64,000 nt of DNA from an uncultured Bacteroidaceae bacterium (GTDB lineage Bacteria; Bacteroidota; Bacteroidia; Bacteroidales; Bacteroidaceae): assembly GCA_905233765.1 (NCBI GenBank), contig CAJOCU010000004.1, positions 62,001 through 126,000 on the forward strand, read 5' to 3'. Numbering within the stretch: position 1 is the stretch's first letter; every line of letters starts with the position of its first letter. Both the position numbers and the translations under genes were made by a program. Below, one piece after another: positions 17,669-27,993 of this stretch. The notes below the pieces were generated by a model, which saw only the letters and a program-made list of their open reading frames with translations, ran no database searches and was not told the origin of the DNA.

Positions 17669-17702
17669 AAATCGCCCGATGCACTCAAGCACCGGGCGAT
17701 TT
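17669..17702 (+). terminator. Hairpin AATCGCCCG...CGGGCGATT
   Basis: aaatcgcccgatgcactcaagcaccgggcgattt. Confidence 0.7.
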
Positions 17703-17720
17703 CTGTTGATAGGCTACACG

Positions 17721-18248
17721 TTAGAAGATGACTTCGTCCTGCGAGGCGCGACCGGAAGTGATCTCCACGACCTCTTCCTCGGCAGGCGGTACGGAGGGAG
17801 CGGGAGTGGCAGAAACCCCGTCAGTGGAGGGAGTGCCGGAAGAGGCGGAAGAGGACGAGGAGCCTGACGACGAGGAGCGCGAGGAGGAGGAGCCTCTCCT
17901 ACTCTTTCGGGAGCCGGACTTGTCGTTGAGCTCGGCGCAGAGGGTCTGCTTGATGTAGGCCGTGCGAGGGTCGTCGCCGACGCGGACCTGATACCATCCC
18001 TTCTTCTCCTTGAGGACATCGAGGACGGTGCCGCTGGTGACCTGCCACTTGCCGCCTGTGCCATCGGCATTGACGGTGAGGCAGTCATAGTTGGTACCAG
18101 GGCCTGTACGCAGGTTGGCGACCTTGGCTGCTACGCGCACTTGCTTCATGACTTTCGGGGCATCGGACTTGTCGCTATCGCCGGTGCAGTACTTATAGAG
18201 CCCTATGCATAGGGCAAAAAAGAGGAGGTAGCCAAAAAACTTTTTCAT
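17721..18248 (-). CDS. SH3-domain (SH3b) protein with Ser/Gly-rich C-terminal region
   Basis: VRVAAKVANLRTGPGTNYDCL...GTVLDVLKEKKGWYQVRV. Confidence 0.75.
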   Translation of the reverse strand: MKKFFGYLLFFALCIGLYKYCTGDSDKSDAPKVMKQVRVAAKVANLRTGPGTNYDCLTVNADGTGGKWQVTSGTVLDVLKEKKGWYQVRVGDDPRTAYIKQTLCAELNDKSGSRKSRRGSSSSRSSSSGSSSSSASSGTPSTDGVSATPAPSVPPAEEEVVEITSGRASQDEVIF

Positions 18249-18268
18249 TGCTGGTATGGTTTGTGATG

Positions 18269-18862
18269 TTAGTCAAACATGACTCCGGGATTGAGCTCAC
18301 TGGGCGACTGCCAGAGGATGCCGCGTTCGGCGAGCACCTGGCGCAGCGTGCTCCAGTAGCCGAAGCAGAAACCCATGCCGCGCGGCGCATCGCCCAGACG
18401 GCGGTCGCACTCGGCCTCGACCTCGTAGTAGTTCTCTTCCCACAGGGATGTGCGCTCAATGGGAGCCGATTTGAGGTGGCGGTGGTAGCGCTTGCGGAAG
18501 GTGGCGTCACTGACGCGGTCGGTGTCGATGTAGTCCTCGAGGCGTTGGATTTCAGCCTGCACCTCCTCGGGTGTGGGATAGCGCTCGGGGTCCTGTTCGT
18601 CGGACTGCTGCACGAGTTCCAGTTTGTAGCGCAGGATGCTGAGGACCAGGCGGGGTACGTCGTACTCCGGCAGCTGTTGGATGACGGCTTCGCAAGCCAG
18701 AGCCTTGCCCATCGGCGTCTCCTCGGGGTCGTCGATGTCCTTCAACAGCTGCACACACTCCTTGGCTAGCGGGATGTTCTTCCACATCCGCATCTCCTGG
18801 GAGTTCTCTCGCATCTGATTGACATTCTCAATGATGCGTTGTGTTCTATCTTCGTTCGTCAT
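18269..18862 (-). CDS. Hypothetical protein (197 aa)
   Basis: Continuous ORF, GC-skewed codon use, same strand and spacing as neighbours. Confidence 0.7.
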   Translation of the reverse strand: MTNEDRTQRIIENVNQMRENSQEMRMWKNIPLAKECVQLLKDIDDPEETPMGKALACEAVIQQLPEYDVPRLVLSILRYKLELVQQSDEQDPERYPTPEEVQAEIQRLEDYIDTDRVSDATFRKRYHRHLKSAPIERTSLWEENYYEVEAECDRRLGDAPRGMGFCFGYWSTLRQVLAERGILWQSPSELNPGVMFD

Positions 18863-18882
18863 TCTTCATTATTCATTCCTAA

Positions 18883-20496
18883 CTACGCCCACGCGTCATA
18901 GCGCCCGTCATCCTCGTCCTTGATGATGAGCAGGCCGCCTGTATGGTTGTTGATGAGGTTGTAGGTGGTGACGATGTCTTCGAGGGTCTTGAAGCTGTGA
19001 CAGTCGTGGATGGGGTCCTGCTGGCAGATGATGATAGGACCGCGGATCTCGCCCTGACCATAGAGCTGCGTGCCGATGGGATTGTCGGGCAGGTTCTTGG
19101 TCACGGCATCGCGGTCGCAGTACATCACCAGCTCCAACTCCAGTTCAGCCTCCTTGGCGATGGTGGCGAGCAGCGGCGAGTAGTGAACAGGATCGAGGCC
19201 GTCGGCATTGATCAGCTTCTGCCCCATCTCGCGGTAGGAAGACATCTTATAGACATCTGCACGCTCGACATCCAGGTGTCCTGAAGGCCAGATGACGATG
19301 ACCATGGGGTCGATGGGCGTCTTCGGGGCCTTGCGGGCCACACTCTCCTCAGCAGTGGGCTCTTCCGCCTCGGTGACCTCTTCCTCGGGCGGCAGCTCAG
19401 GGAAGCGCGGCTTCCAGTAGCGATCCAGCTCGTCCTTGTGGCGCAGCAGGAAGGCAGGGTCGCTGACGCGCTGCAGGTAGTACAGCGCATCCTCGTCGGT
19501 GGGCAGATAACGGGCAGCACGAAGCCACAACTCAGCCTTGTCGCCAGGTGTGATGGAGCGACCTGGGAGACCAGCACTCTGTGCCTCCAGCGCCAGCTCT
19601 GTCATACAGGCGGTTGTGCCAAGACGAGCACCCTGCTCCAGATAGGCGAAGGCCGTGGGGGTGTCCGTGGTATAGCCCAGTCCACCATAGTAGTAATGTG
19701 TGTAGAGGAAATAGCCGCACATGCCCTCGCCCAACTGCAGACCTCGACGGAGACGTTCATCGACGACGGCGTGCAACTGTTTCTGTTCCTCGTACGACAG
19801 CTCCTCGAAGTCATCGTCGCTCATGTCGGCCTGGTAGATCATGCAGAGCGCACACCCCTTCTCGATGCCCTCCTCCATCATTTGCTCATAGAGGGCCATA
19901 TTGCCCCGTTGGTAGTAGAGGATGGCCAGATACCCATAGGCGTCGATCTCGCCGTACTTGATGGCCTGCTCGTAGGCGCGGATGGCCTCCTCGCGCTCAT
20001 CGAGTTCCTCATAGGCAAAAGCCAGCAACGTGAACCAGAAGGGGTCGTTCACCTGACAACCCTTCGCGCGCTGCTCGATCATCTGTGCCACGCCCTGTGG
20101 CTCGGCCTCGCAGAAGGTGCCGAAGATGCGGCTGCGCGTCAGTTGTATGTCGGCCAGCTGGCTGCCTCGCGCAAGGGCGGTCTTCAGCAACTCGCGGCTA
20201 CGCTCCACGTCCATGGTGTTCTCCCGCGTCTCGCCATAGCGCCACATCTGGGCATAGGCGGCAAGGGCATCGGGGACGCTGTCCGTGGCAGCAAGGAAGA
20301 GCTGCTCGGCTTCGAGCAAGGCTCCCTCGGAGGGATTGTGATAGTAGAGCCAACGGCCATAGCCGTACTGCGCACAGGCATCGCCCTGCGCTGCAGCCTG
20401 CTTCAGTTCCTGAACCTCATCGTCGGTGAGGCGAAAGACGCGTTCCCTGGTGCGGAAGCGAAAGAGGAACGAGTCATCTGAGGGATATGTCATCAT
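18883..20496 (-). CDS. Sel1/TPR-like repeat protein with uncharacterised C-terminal domain
   Basis: ACAQYGYGRWLYYHNPSEGALLEAEQLF, YLEQGARLGTTACMTELALEAQ; likely start MMTYPSDDSF overlapping upstream stop. Confidence 0.75.
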   Translation of the reverse strand: MMTYPSDDSFLFRFRTRERVFRLTDDEVQELKQAAAQGDACAQYGYGRWLYYHNPSEGALLEAEQLFLAATDSVPDALAAYAQMWRYGETRENTMDVERSRELLKTALARGSQLADIQLTRSRIFGTFCEAEPQGVAQMIEQRAKGCQVNDPFWFTLLAFAYEELDEREEAIRAYEQAIKYGEIDAYGYLAILYYQRGNMALYEQMMEEGIEKGCALCMIYQADMSDDDFEELSYEEQKQLHAVVDERLRRGLQLGEGMCGYFLYTHYYYGGLGYTTDTPTAFAYLEQGARLGTTACMTELALEAQSAGLPGRSITPGDKAELWLRAARYLPTDEDALYYLQRVSDPAFLLRHKDELDRYWKPRFPELPPEEEVTEAEEPTAEESVARKAPKTPIDPMVIVIWPSGHLDVERADVYKMSSYREMGQKLINADGLDPVHYSPLLATIAKEAELELELVMYCDRDAVTKNLPDNPIGTQLYGQGEIRGPIIICQQDPIHDCHSFKTLEDIVTTYNLINNHTGGLLIIKDEDDGRYDAWA

Positions 20497-21008
20497 TTTT
20501 CGTCCTCGTTTTTCATTTCGAACGGCAAGGTCGCGATGGCATCCTTGGCAGTCTGCTGGACATATTGCCAGCCCATTTCCGACACCCGTTCCTCCACGGA
20601 ACCCTCGCCCCAACGCGGCTTCAGGGGGCGGTCGTTCTCCCATGTGCCTTCGAAATAGGGATACCACACACGGACATACTCCTGGTAGGAACCTTCAGGG
20701 TGAGAAGAATGCACCAGGCGGCCGCAGCTGTCGTATTCGCCTTGTGAATACCACTCATAGCGACTCACAGGATTATAGCCAACGCCCATGGCGTGCAGGT
20801 CACCTTCGCCGTGACGCAGGCCATGAACGAACTCGCCCTTGTAACGCAGGTTGTGCTGGTCGTCGAAGAGGAGCTGCTCCGAAGGGTCTTTCTCCACGAT
20901 GTAGTACAATTCACCCTTGCCGTGAGGCAGCCCTTCGGCGTCCACCTCACCCTTATAGACGCACTTGACAATCTTTCTTAGTTCTTCTGCCATAGGATAA
21001 TCATTCAT
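20493..21008 (-). CDS. MORN-repeat protein
   Basis: YKGEVDAEGLPHGKGELYY; YKGEFVHGLRHGEGDLHAMG. Confidence 0.8.
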   Translation of the reverse strand: MNDYPMAEELRKIVKCVYKGEVDAEGLPHGKGELYYIVEKDPSEQLLFDDQHNLRYKGEFVHGLRHGEGDLHAMGVGYNPVSRYEWYSQGEYDSCGRLVHSSHPEGSYQEYVRVWYPYFEGTWENDRPLKPRWGEGSVEERVSEMGWQYVQQTAKDAIATLPFEMKNEDEK

Positions 21009-22700
21009 TTAGTTTTTCCACGTCAACACCAATTTGTACTCCGTACCGTCATAGACGCAGCCATCGCTCCATTCGCGTCCTTCGATTTCGGCCAAGAATC
21101 CGACCTCTTCTCCAGGCTTGAGCAGGAAGGTCTTGCCGTATCTTGTCAGCGTGATGCAGTCCTTCTTGATGCTGGTTATCTTGATATTGCCGAAACCGAT
21201 GAAGCTGAGCGCGCCAAGTTCTGGCTCAAAGTCGCTTTCCTTAAACTTCCAAGGATCTTGATGACCGACCTCCCAATCTGAGCGTCCATGCTGGGCATGC
21301 AGGATGATGGGCGCTGTGGCCGCATTGGACTCTTGGAATTTGCCATTGACCCATGTGCCTTCCCAATGGATGCCATCCTCTTTATGGTCGAAGACACCCA
21401 GCCCATGGCTGCAGCCCTCATGGAACTCACCCTCATAGCGACCGCCATCGCCGAGCGTCAGCACGCCTCGCCCCTCAGGCATGTCATTAACGACATCGCC
21501 GTCGTAGATACTGCGGTCACTGTATTCGATGTGTCCGTCGGGCCACACAAAGGCTTCTAACGACCAGTGGCTGATAATAGGACAAGGCAGCTCCAACTGC
21601 TTGGCAGAACGACGGTCGTGGCGCCACTCCTGTACCTCCACGAGCTTGCCTTTTTCCCAATGTTCGTTGCGGCTCATGCCCGTCTTGGCACAATACACAT
21701 CGACGTAGCCGTCGTAGGGTTGGAAGTCGCGAACATCGTCGCCATAGTGATCCAGCACATCGCCATTGGGCAGCTCGACAGTGGCGTGGGTGGAAGGCTC
21801 ATAGACGTAGCTGTCATACTGGTTGGCCGTATAGCGTCCGCCCTGCTGCTCAATGCGATAGATCTTGTCGCCGTCTTTCAGCGTCAGCTTGAGCGTGGTG
21901 CAATCCACCTTACTGGTCTCGTCGAGTTCATAATCCACCACGTCGTACTGAAACAGCTCATCGGGTCCTGAGTAGCGCACGACTTCATCGCCGGCATACC
22001 ACTCCCTGACCCAGGGTTTCTCGCCCAGGAACAGCTCGAAGCCGTAACGCTTGCCGCCACGCAGGAACATGGCGATGGAATCGGGTGTATCGAACGATGG
22101 ATAGTCCGGGTGCAGCTTGGGTCGTTGGATGCGGAACACGCCATGCAGGCCCCACCACTGCGGCTCCTTGTCCTTGGAGGTGTGAATCCATGCCCGCTCA
22201 ATCCATGAACCGTCGGCAAAGTCGTAGCGCCCGTCGGCAGCGTAGGCCGGGCCGTTGATGCTGGCATAGCTCAGGTGGAAGGCCCCCTTGAAGTGGTCGC
22301 CGTTAGGGTACCACACCTCGCCGTCGCCGATGGGACCTGCCAGTTTCTGCAGGATGGTGTCGCCCCACTGCCAGCCACCTTTATAGATGAGTCCCTTGCC
22401 GATGAGCTTCACGCAGTAGCATCTGCGGCTATAGACGCCCATGCCCACATGGTATGAAGAGCTGTCGATTTCCACTTCCTCACCCACCTTGATGGTGAAG
22501 GTCTTGCCGCGCAGCTCCAGCGTGAGTTGCTGGCCGTCGTAGGCTGTCACCACGGGGGCGCTGCACTTGAACTTAGGCAGCGGCTCGCCCACCTTGATGT
22601 CTTCTTCATCAACTTCGTAGTGCTCAAGCGGAACGCTGGTCACGGTTGCTCCACGATCGACATGACTGTTATAAACATTGATATAACATACAGTTGCCAT
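21009..22700 (-). CDS. MORN-repeat protein (563 aa)
   Basis: YDGDVVNDMPEGRGVLTLGDGGRYEGEFHEGCSHGLGVF. Confidence 0.82.
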   Translation of the reverse strand: MATVCYINVYNSHVDRGATVTSVPLEHYEVDEEDIKVGEPLPKFKCSAPVVTAYDGQQLTLELRGKTFTIKVGEEVEIDSSSYHVGMGVYSRRCYCVKLIGKGLIYKGGWQWGDTILQKLAGPIGDGEVWYPNGDHFKGAFHLSYASINGPAYAADGRYDFADGSWIERAWIHTSKDKEPQWWGLHGVFRIQRPKLHPDYPSFDTPDSIAMFLRGGKRYGFELFLGEKPWVREWYAGDEVVRYSGPDELFQYDVVDYELDETSKVDCTTLKLTLKDGDKIYRIEQQGGRYTANQYDSYVYEPSTHATVELPNGDVLDHYGDDVRDFQPYDGYVDVYCAKTGMSRNEHWEKGKLVEVQEWRHDRRSAKQLELPCPIISHWSLEAFVWPDGHIEYSDRSIYDGDVVNDMPEGRGVLTLGDGGRYEGEFHEGCSHGLGVFDHKEDGIHWEGTWVNGKFQESNAATAPIILHAQHGRSDWEVGHQDPWKFKESDFEPELGALSFIGFGNIKITSIKKDCITLTRYGKTFLLKPGEEVGFLAEIEGREWSDGCVYDGTEYKLVLTWKN

Positions 22701-22823
22701 AGGTTGTCGGTTTTATTAGGTAATATGATGATTTTGTGGCAAAGATACACATTTTTTTATAAAACAAGCATCAGACATCATTTTTATTCGTACTTTTGCG
22801 CACAGATAAGCTCAAAACGAACC

Positions 22824-25136
22824 ATGACAACGAATCATTTACTGAAAACCGGCACCAAAATAAGCCTCACAGTCCTGTGTCTGCTGATGACACTGGCTGC
22901 TCATGCTCAAACTTACCTCACTGACACACACAAGCCCACCGAGGAGCGCCACTACAAGGCCTTCCCCACCAAGGGCGACGGCATTATGCAGATTGCCAAG
23001 TTCAAGTACAAGGGCGGTTTCACATTGGGCTCCGGCCGCGGCGGCCTCATCAGCAGCAACACGCCCGGCTACGTCACCTTCCAGCTCAACGGCAGCTTCG
23101 ACAAGATTAGCTTCGTGGTAGGTCCCGACGGCCCCCGAGGTGCCACGGACCAGTACAACTGCATCGTCACGATGAAGGCCGACGGCAAGCGTGTCTTCGA
23201 CAAGGTCATCTGGGACCACGATGCACCACAGGAGTACGTCATCGATATCAAGGGCGCACGCCAGCTTCGCTTCGACATTCCCCGTGGTGAAACATCGTTG
23301 GCCTTCGGCGCAGTGAAGCTGTGGAAAGCAGGACAGGTCTATATGGCCTCTGCCGACCCGCAACGCAACATCCCCTCGGCAGGACGTGTACAGCTGGTGG
23401 GACAGCTGACACCTTATTATATTAGAAGCTCTGGCTACGTGACGCCCATCTCTGCCCAGAAAAGAGTAGCCGACAGGGCGCCGATTCCCAATATCAGCCT
23501 GAACCGCGTAGAGTACAAGACAGGACTGAAGTTCACCGCGCCAGAAGCTTTCATGGGACACAATGAGGCATGGTGCTACTTCTGGCTACAGAAGAAGTAT
23601 GACAAGGTTTCGTTCATCATCGGACCAAGCGACAACCAGTCCAGCGGCGCAGCAGGTTGGTTCACCGTGAAAGGCGACAACAAGATCATCTACGAGAAAC
23701 GCGTCACGCAGCAGGATCTGGCTGAGATGGTCGTGCTAGACGTGGCGGGCGTCAACCAGCTATCGTTCCACAGCATCGACGACGCAAGCCGTCTCAACGG
23801 CGGCCTCAGCTGGGGCGTGGTCAACATCTTCGCTTATCCCCAGAACTATGCGCAGCTGCCTGCTGCAGGGGTCATCAACGGCTCCAAGGGCCGACTGTCA
23901 CAACTGCCCAATGTATGCAAGCTCGTGTCCAACATTAAACCCTACTCCGTGCAGGGCATGGGCAGCTACGACAATATGCTGTACAACGGCGAAAGCGACT
24001 ACTACACTTTCTCGATGGGCGGCGAGAAGTTCTCCGAAGGATTCTTGCTCACCAGCGGCAAGACGCTGCTGGACGAGCTCGTCAGCGCCTACTGGAAGTT
24101 TGACCTCGCAGGGGAATTTGACTACATGAGCTTCACCGTGGGAGCTCTGTCCAAGCGACGCACGATGTCCGACGACAACATCCGAGTATTATGTGATGGT
24201 AAGGTGGTGCTGGATACCGTCATCCACGTCACATGGCCCAACCAGCGCTTCATCGTCCCCCTGAACAAATGTCGCACCCTGACCTTCGCCAAGCCCGGCA
24301 CAATGCAGCAGAAAGACAGCTACTTCGGCATCGGCGACGTGGTGCTCTATCGCGGCGAGCCCGTGGAGAATGATCTCTTCGAACATCCCCAACCCGAATG
24401 TCCACAGGAAATCGACCTCATCGACCTCTGCGAGAAGCCCTACTACCACTATGTGGGACGCTGGCTGTCAACCCTCACGAACTTTGACTTCAACGACTGC
24501 TTCCACAATGGAGGCTCACAGCGCCGTTTCTTCCAGATGCACGACGGCACGAAAATCTACAAAGGTGTGATGCTGGAGACCAATATCCCCTTCGCCTTTG
24601 AGAACATCACCCCCTTCCGAGCCCTATTCATGTTCCTCACGATGGCCGGAGCTTCCATCTCGGGCAGTTCTGTGGGTGCTGTCACAGGCACGACAGCCGG
24701 GGCGGCCATGCCCGGGCTCTTCAACCTCTACCGCAACGATGCCAAAGACAAAGGCATTCAGGAATTACGCGAGAGGGGCCTTACGGAGGGCGTCTTCTCT
24801 ATCTTCGGAGCTGGAGACAAGCAGTCCTCGGCCTGCGCCTTCAACCCATACGGAGAGTACGACGAGTTGACCTTCACGGTGGCGTGTAAGTCGCCCTACG
24901 TGGATCCGATGGTGAACGCAATGGGCGGCAACAAGAAGGCTGACCCCGTGCGACTCGACATCTTCGCCGACCAGGTGAAAGTGGGAGAATTTATGGTCTA
25001 TAACGAGATGAAGCCCACCACCTATACAGTGCCTATCAACAAATGCCACCAACTCATGTTCTGGCTCGAATGTGGGGACTACCGCTCTGGGCAGTATGTG
25101 CTCTACGACATGAAAGTTAGGAAAAAGAGTGAATGA
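22824..25136 (+). CDS. Secreted protein with repeated NPCBM-like carbohydrate/ligand-binding modules
   Basis: Start MTTNHLLKTGTKISLTVLCLLMTLAAHAQ; repeated FDKISFVVGPDG / YDKVSFIIGPSD / FDYMSFTVGAL modules; TACTTTTG promoter upstream. Confidence 0.6.
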   Translation: MTTNHLLKTGTKISLTVLCLLMTLAAHAQTYLTDTHKPTEERHYKAFPTKGDGIMQIAKFKYKGGFTLGSGRGGLISSNTPGYVTFQLNGSFDKISFVVGPDGPRGATDQYNCIVTMKADGKRVFDKVIWDHDAPQEYVIDIKGARQLRFDIPRGETSLAFGAVKLWKAGQVYMASADPQRNIPSAGRVQLVGQLTPYYIRSSGYVTPISAQKRVADRAPIPNISLNRVEYKTGLKFTAPEAFMGHNEAWCYFWLQKKYDKVSFIIGPSDNQSSGAAGWFTVKGDNKIIYEKRVTQQDLAEMVVLDVAGVNQLSFHSIDDASRLNGGLSWGVVNIFAYPQNYAQLPAAGVINGSKGRLSQLPNVCKLVSNIKPYSVQGMGSYDNMLYNGESDYYTFSMGGEKFSEGFLLTSGKTLLDELVSAYWKFDLAGEFDYMSFTVGALSKRRTMSDDNIRVLCDGKVVLDTVIHVTWPNQRFIVPLNKCRTLTFAKPGTMQQKDSYFGIGDVVLYRGEPVENDLFEHPQPECPQEIDLIDLCEKPYYHYVGRWLSTLTNFDFNDCFHNGGSQRRFFQMHDGTKIYKGVMLETNIPFAFENITPFRALFMFLTMAGASISGSSVGAVTGTTAGAAMPGLFNLYRNDAKDKGIQELRERGLTEGVFSIFGAGDKQSSACAFNPYGEYDELTFTVACKSPYVDPMVNAMGGNKKADPVRLDIFADQVKVGEFMVYNEMKPTTYTVPINKCHQLMFWLECGDYRSGQYVLYDMKVRKKSE

Positions 25137-26059
25137 TGAATAGCCCGATGATTACCATTCTAGGACCTACTGCGTGTGGCAAGACGGCTGTGGCTACTCA
25201 GCTGGCAGCAAAACTCGGCAATGCTGAAATCATCAGCGCCGACTCACGACAGGTGTTCCGTGGAATGGACATCGGCACAGGCAAGGACCTTAGCGACTAC
25301 GAAGTGGATGGACAGCACATCCCCTACCACCTCATCGACATCGCAGAGGCAGGCACGAAATACTCGGTCTTTGAATTCCAACGAGACTTCCTACGCGCGT
25401 ATGAGAATATATGTTCGCGCGAACATAAGGTGATTCTCTGCGGAGGTACAGGGCTCTACATCGAGAGTGTGTTGAGGGCTTACAAACTCGTTGAAGTGCC
25501 AATTAATCCAAAGCTAAGAGAAAAGCTAGAGCACAGGGACTTAAAAGAACTCACAAAAATTCTCTCCACCTACAAAAGCCTGCACAACATCACTGATGTG
25601 GATACTGCTCGCCGAGCCATCCGAGCCATCGAGATAGAGGCCTACTATCAGGAACATCACATCGACGAGACGCAACCCTTCCCAAAGATCCCCTCGCTGA
25701 CCATCGGGCTGAATATTCCACGTGAGCTGCGACGCGAACGCATCAGTCAACGCCTTCGAAAACGTTTGGAGGAAGGGATGGTGGAAGAGGTGCAACGACT
25801 GCTCGACAGCGGTGTACCTGCAGAGGCGCTTATCAGCTACGGACTGGAATACCGTTACATAACATTCTATCTGACTCGCCAACTCTCGTACGACGAGATG
25901 GTGCGTCAACTGGAAATTGCAATCCACCAGTTTGCCAAACGACAGATGACCTATTTCCGTGGAATGGAACGCCGAGGTGTAAAAATCCACTGGGTGGATG
26001 CAACGCAGCCCATCAAGGGTATTGTTGAACAAATAACAGATCATCTCACCTCCATGTAA
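25133..26059 (+). CDS. miaA: tRNA dimethylallyltransferase
   Basis: ITILGPTACGKTAVATQLA; ISADSRQVFRGMDIGTGK; FAKRQMTYFRG. Confidence 0.96.
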   Translation: MMNSPMITILGPTACGKTAVATQLAAKLGNAEIISADSRQVFRGMDIGTGKDLSDYEVDGQHIPYHLIDIAEAGTKYSVFEFQRDFLRAYENICSREHKVILCGGTGLYIESVLRAYKLVEVPINPKLREKLEHRDLKELTKILSTYKSLHNITDVDTARRAIRAIEIEAYYQEHHIDETQPFPKIPSLTIGLNIPRELRRERISQRLRKRLEEGMVEEVQRLLDSGVPAEALISYGLEYRYITFYLTRQLSYDEMVRQLEIAIHQFAKRQMTYFRGMERRGVKIHWVDATQPIKGIVEQITDHLTSM

Positions 26060-26105
26060 AGGAATAGAGAGATAAGCACACAAAAAACGGAGACGCTGAA
26101 TCACG

Positions 26106-27089
26106 ATGGCAAAAGAAATCAATCATTCTAATAGTAACACCCCCGTTCCACACATCTCCCGCTGGGGCATCATCTATTGCCCCAAGCAAGGAGTCCAGCA
26201 CACACATAAGCGATGGGAGCACATCAAAGATTTGTTGGAACAGCATCAAGTTGCTTACGACTTTGTCCAAAGCGAGGGGCTGGACAGTGTGGAACGACTT
26301 ACAAAGATGCTCTGTTCTAACGGATATGAGACACTCATCATCGTGGGGGGCGATTCTGCGCTGAACCGCGCGCTTAACGGATTGTTATCACTTGATGAAA
26401 CCTATCGGGAGCGCATCGCCTTAGGAGTGATTCCCAATGGCCGAGGTAACGATTTTGCCAATTTCTGGGGCTTTACAGAAGAGACTGATGAGCGGACGAT
26501 CAAATCACTCATATCACGTCGTATCCGCAAGGTTGATGTCGGTTTCTTGCAGCAACTCGCAACAGCACCTGAAGGAGAGAAACACGCGCCCCTCTATTTT
26601 CTTAACTGTGTGAATATAGGACTTGTAGCAAATATCATGAAGCTCAAGTATAAGACGCGTCGTTTGTTCGGCCTTGCAACACTTTCCTATTTTGCCAGCA
26701 TGATACTGCTATTGTTCCAACGTCTAGAAACCCGAATGCTTCTACACATCAACGAAGAAACTATTCAGCAAAAGCTCATGAACGTGTGTGTTGGCAACAG
26801 TCGTGGCTATGGCCAAACCCCAAGCGCTGTTCCTTACAATGGCTGCTTGGACGTAACCGTCATCTCCCAGCCCGAAATACGGCAATTAGTTGAAGGAATG
26901 AGGATGTTGTTCACGGGAAAATTCCTCAACCATAAAGATGTGAGAGCCTACCGAACCACAAGACGTGTGAACTTCGAAAATATAAATGATGCCGTTATCA
27001 GCATTGACGGCAGAGCACTCAATGATATCCATGCTCCTTTTGAAATTGGGTTGATGTGCGAGCATATACAATTCATCATTCCCAGTTAA
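26106..27089 (+). CDS. Diacylglycerol kinase-family lipid kinase
   Basis: LIIVGGDSALNRALNGLL; GVIPNGRGNDFANFWG; GYGQTPSAVPYNGCLDV. Confidence 0.88.
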   Translation: MAKEINHSNSNTPVPHISRWGIIYCPKQGVQHTHKRWEHIKDLLEQHQVAYDFVQSEGLDSVERLTKMLCSNGYETLIIVGGDSALNRALNGLLSLDETYRERIALGVIPNGRGNDFANFWGFTEETDERTIKSLISRRIRKVDVGFLQQLATAPEGEKHAPLYFLNCVNIGLVANIMKLKYKTRRLFGLATLSYFASMILLLFQRLETRMLLHINEETIQQKLMNVCVGNSRGYGQTPSAVPYNGCLDVTVISQPEIRQLVEGMRMLFTGKFLNHKDVRAYRTTRRVNFENINDAVISIDGRALNDIHAPFEIGLMCEHIQFIIPS

Positions 27090-27093
27090 GCAC

Positions 27094-27795
27094 TCAACCG
27101 ATACGACTGATTTTCTCTAAACCAGAGACATCCATCAATTTGATTTTACGTCCATCCACGGCCAAAAGTTTCTCTGAAGCAAAAGCTGACAAAGTCCGGA
27201 TGGCATTTGCCGTTGTCATGTTTGAAAGGTTCGCCAAGTCCTCACGGCTGAGATAAATGCTCAAAGTAGAACCGTCTTCCTCTAATCCATAGCTGTCCCG
27301 AAGACATAATAAAGCCTCCGCCAGACGTCCACGAATATGTTTTTGGGTGAGATTAATAGTGCGCGAATCAGCCCTTCCCAAATCAGAGGCCAACCGTCCA
27401 ATGAAAAACAGCCCCAAACGCGCATTGTCTATCAATAGTCTCATGATGGTTCCTATAGGAATCTTCACAATAATCGACGGCTCAAAAGCCGACGCTGACG
27501 AAGCGTATTTCTCACCTATAAAAGCAGGACGATAGCCAAAGTACTCAACAGGCCTTATGACACGTACAATCTGCGAACGTCCCCCAATCCCTTCCTTGCA
27601 GATTTTTACTTTGCCCGAAACCAGGCAATGCAGGTAAGCCGGCACATCACCCTCCTTATAGATGATTCCATTCTTCTTAAAAGTATGGACCGTTGCATGT
27701 TTTTCCAGCAAGTGTCGTTCGTCGGGCGTAAGGATGTCTAGAATCTCACTCAATTGTGACATCACATCGCTTACATTAATGCTTTTTCGAGCCAT
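27094..27795 (-). CDS. Crp/Fnr-family transcriptional regulator
   Basis: cNMP-binding-like region (KNGIIYKEGDVPAYLHCLVSGKVKICKEG) and C-terminal HTH (LSREDLANLSNMTTANAIRTLSAFASEKLL). Confidence 0.9.
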   Translation of the reverse strand: MARKSINVSDVMSQLSEILDILTPDERHLLEKHATVHTFKKNGIIYKEGDVPAYLHCLVSGKVKICKEGIGGRSQIVRVIRPVEYFGYRPAFIGEKYASSASAFEPSIIVKIPIGTIMRLLIDNARLGLFFIGRLASDLGRADSRTINLTQKHIRGRLAEALLCLRDSYGLEEDGSTLSIYLSREDLANLSNMTTANAIRTLSAFASEKLLAVDGRKIKLMDVSGLEKISRIG

Positions 27796-27993
27796 TGAAA
27801 CATGTTATTTTTATGTTTTACGGCACAAAAATACAGTTTTCTGCTGATTTTGTCAAATCTTTATGAAACTTTTGCCCGAAATATTTTCCAGAATGACAAA
27901 TAAACGCTAATTTTGAAAGCGAAACGGGGCTTTTGACACTCCAAAACGCCCCAAAGAAGCATAATTAATACACCTTAACTATAAATCCAACTT

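Noticed and set aside
19438-20481. 347-aa plus-strand ORF
   Set aside because: Antisense to the Sel1-repeat gene; no recognisable domain
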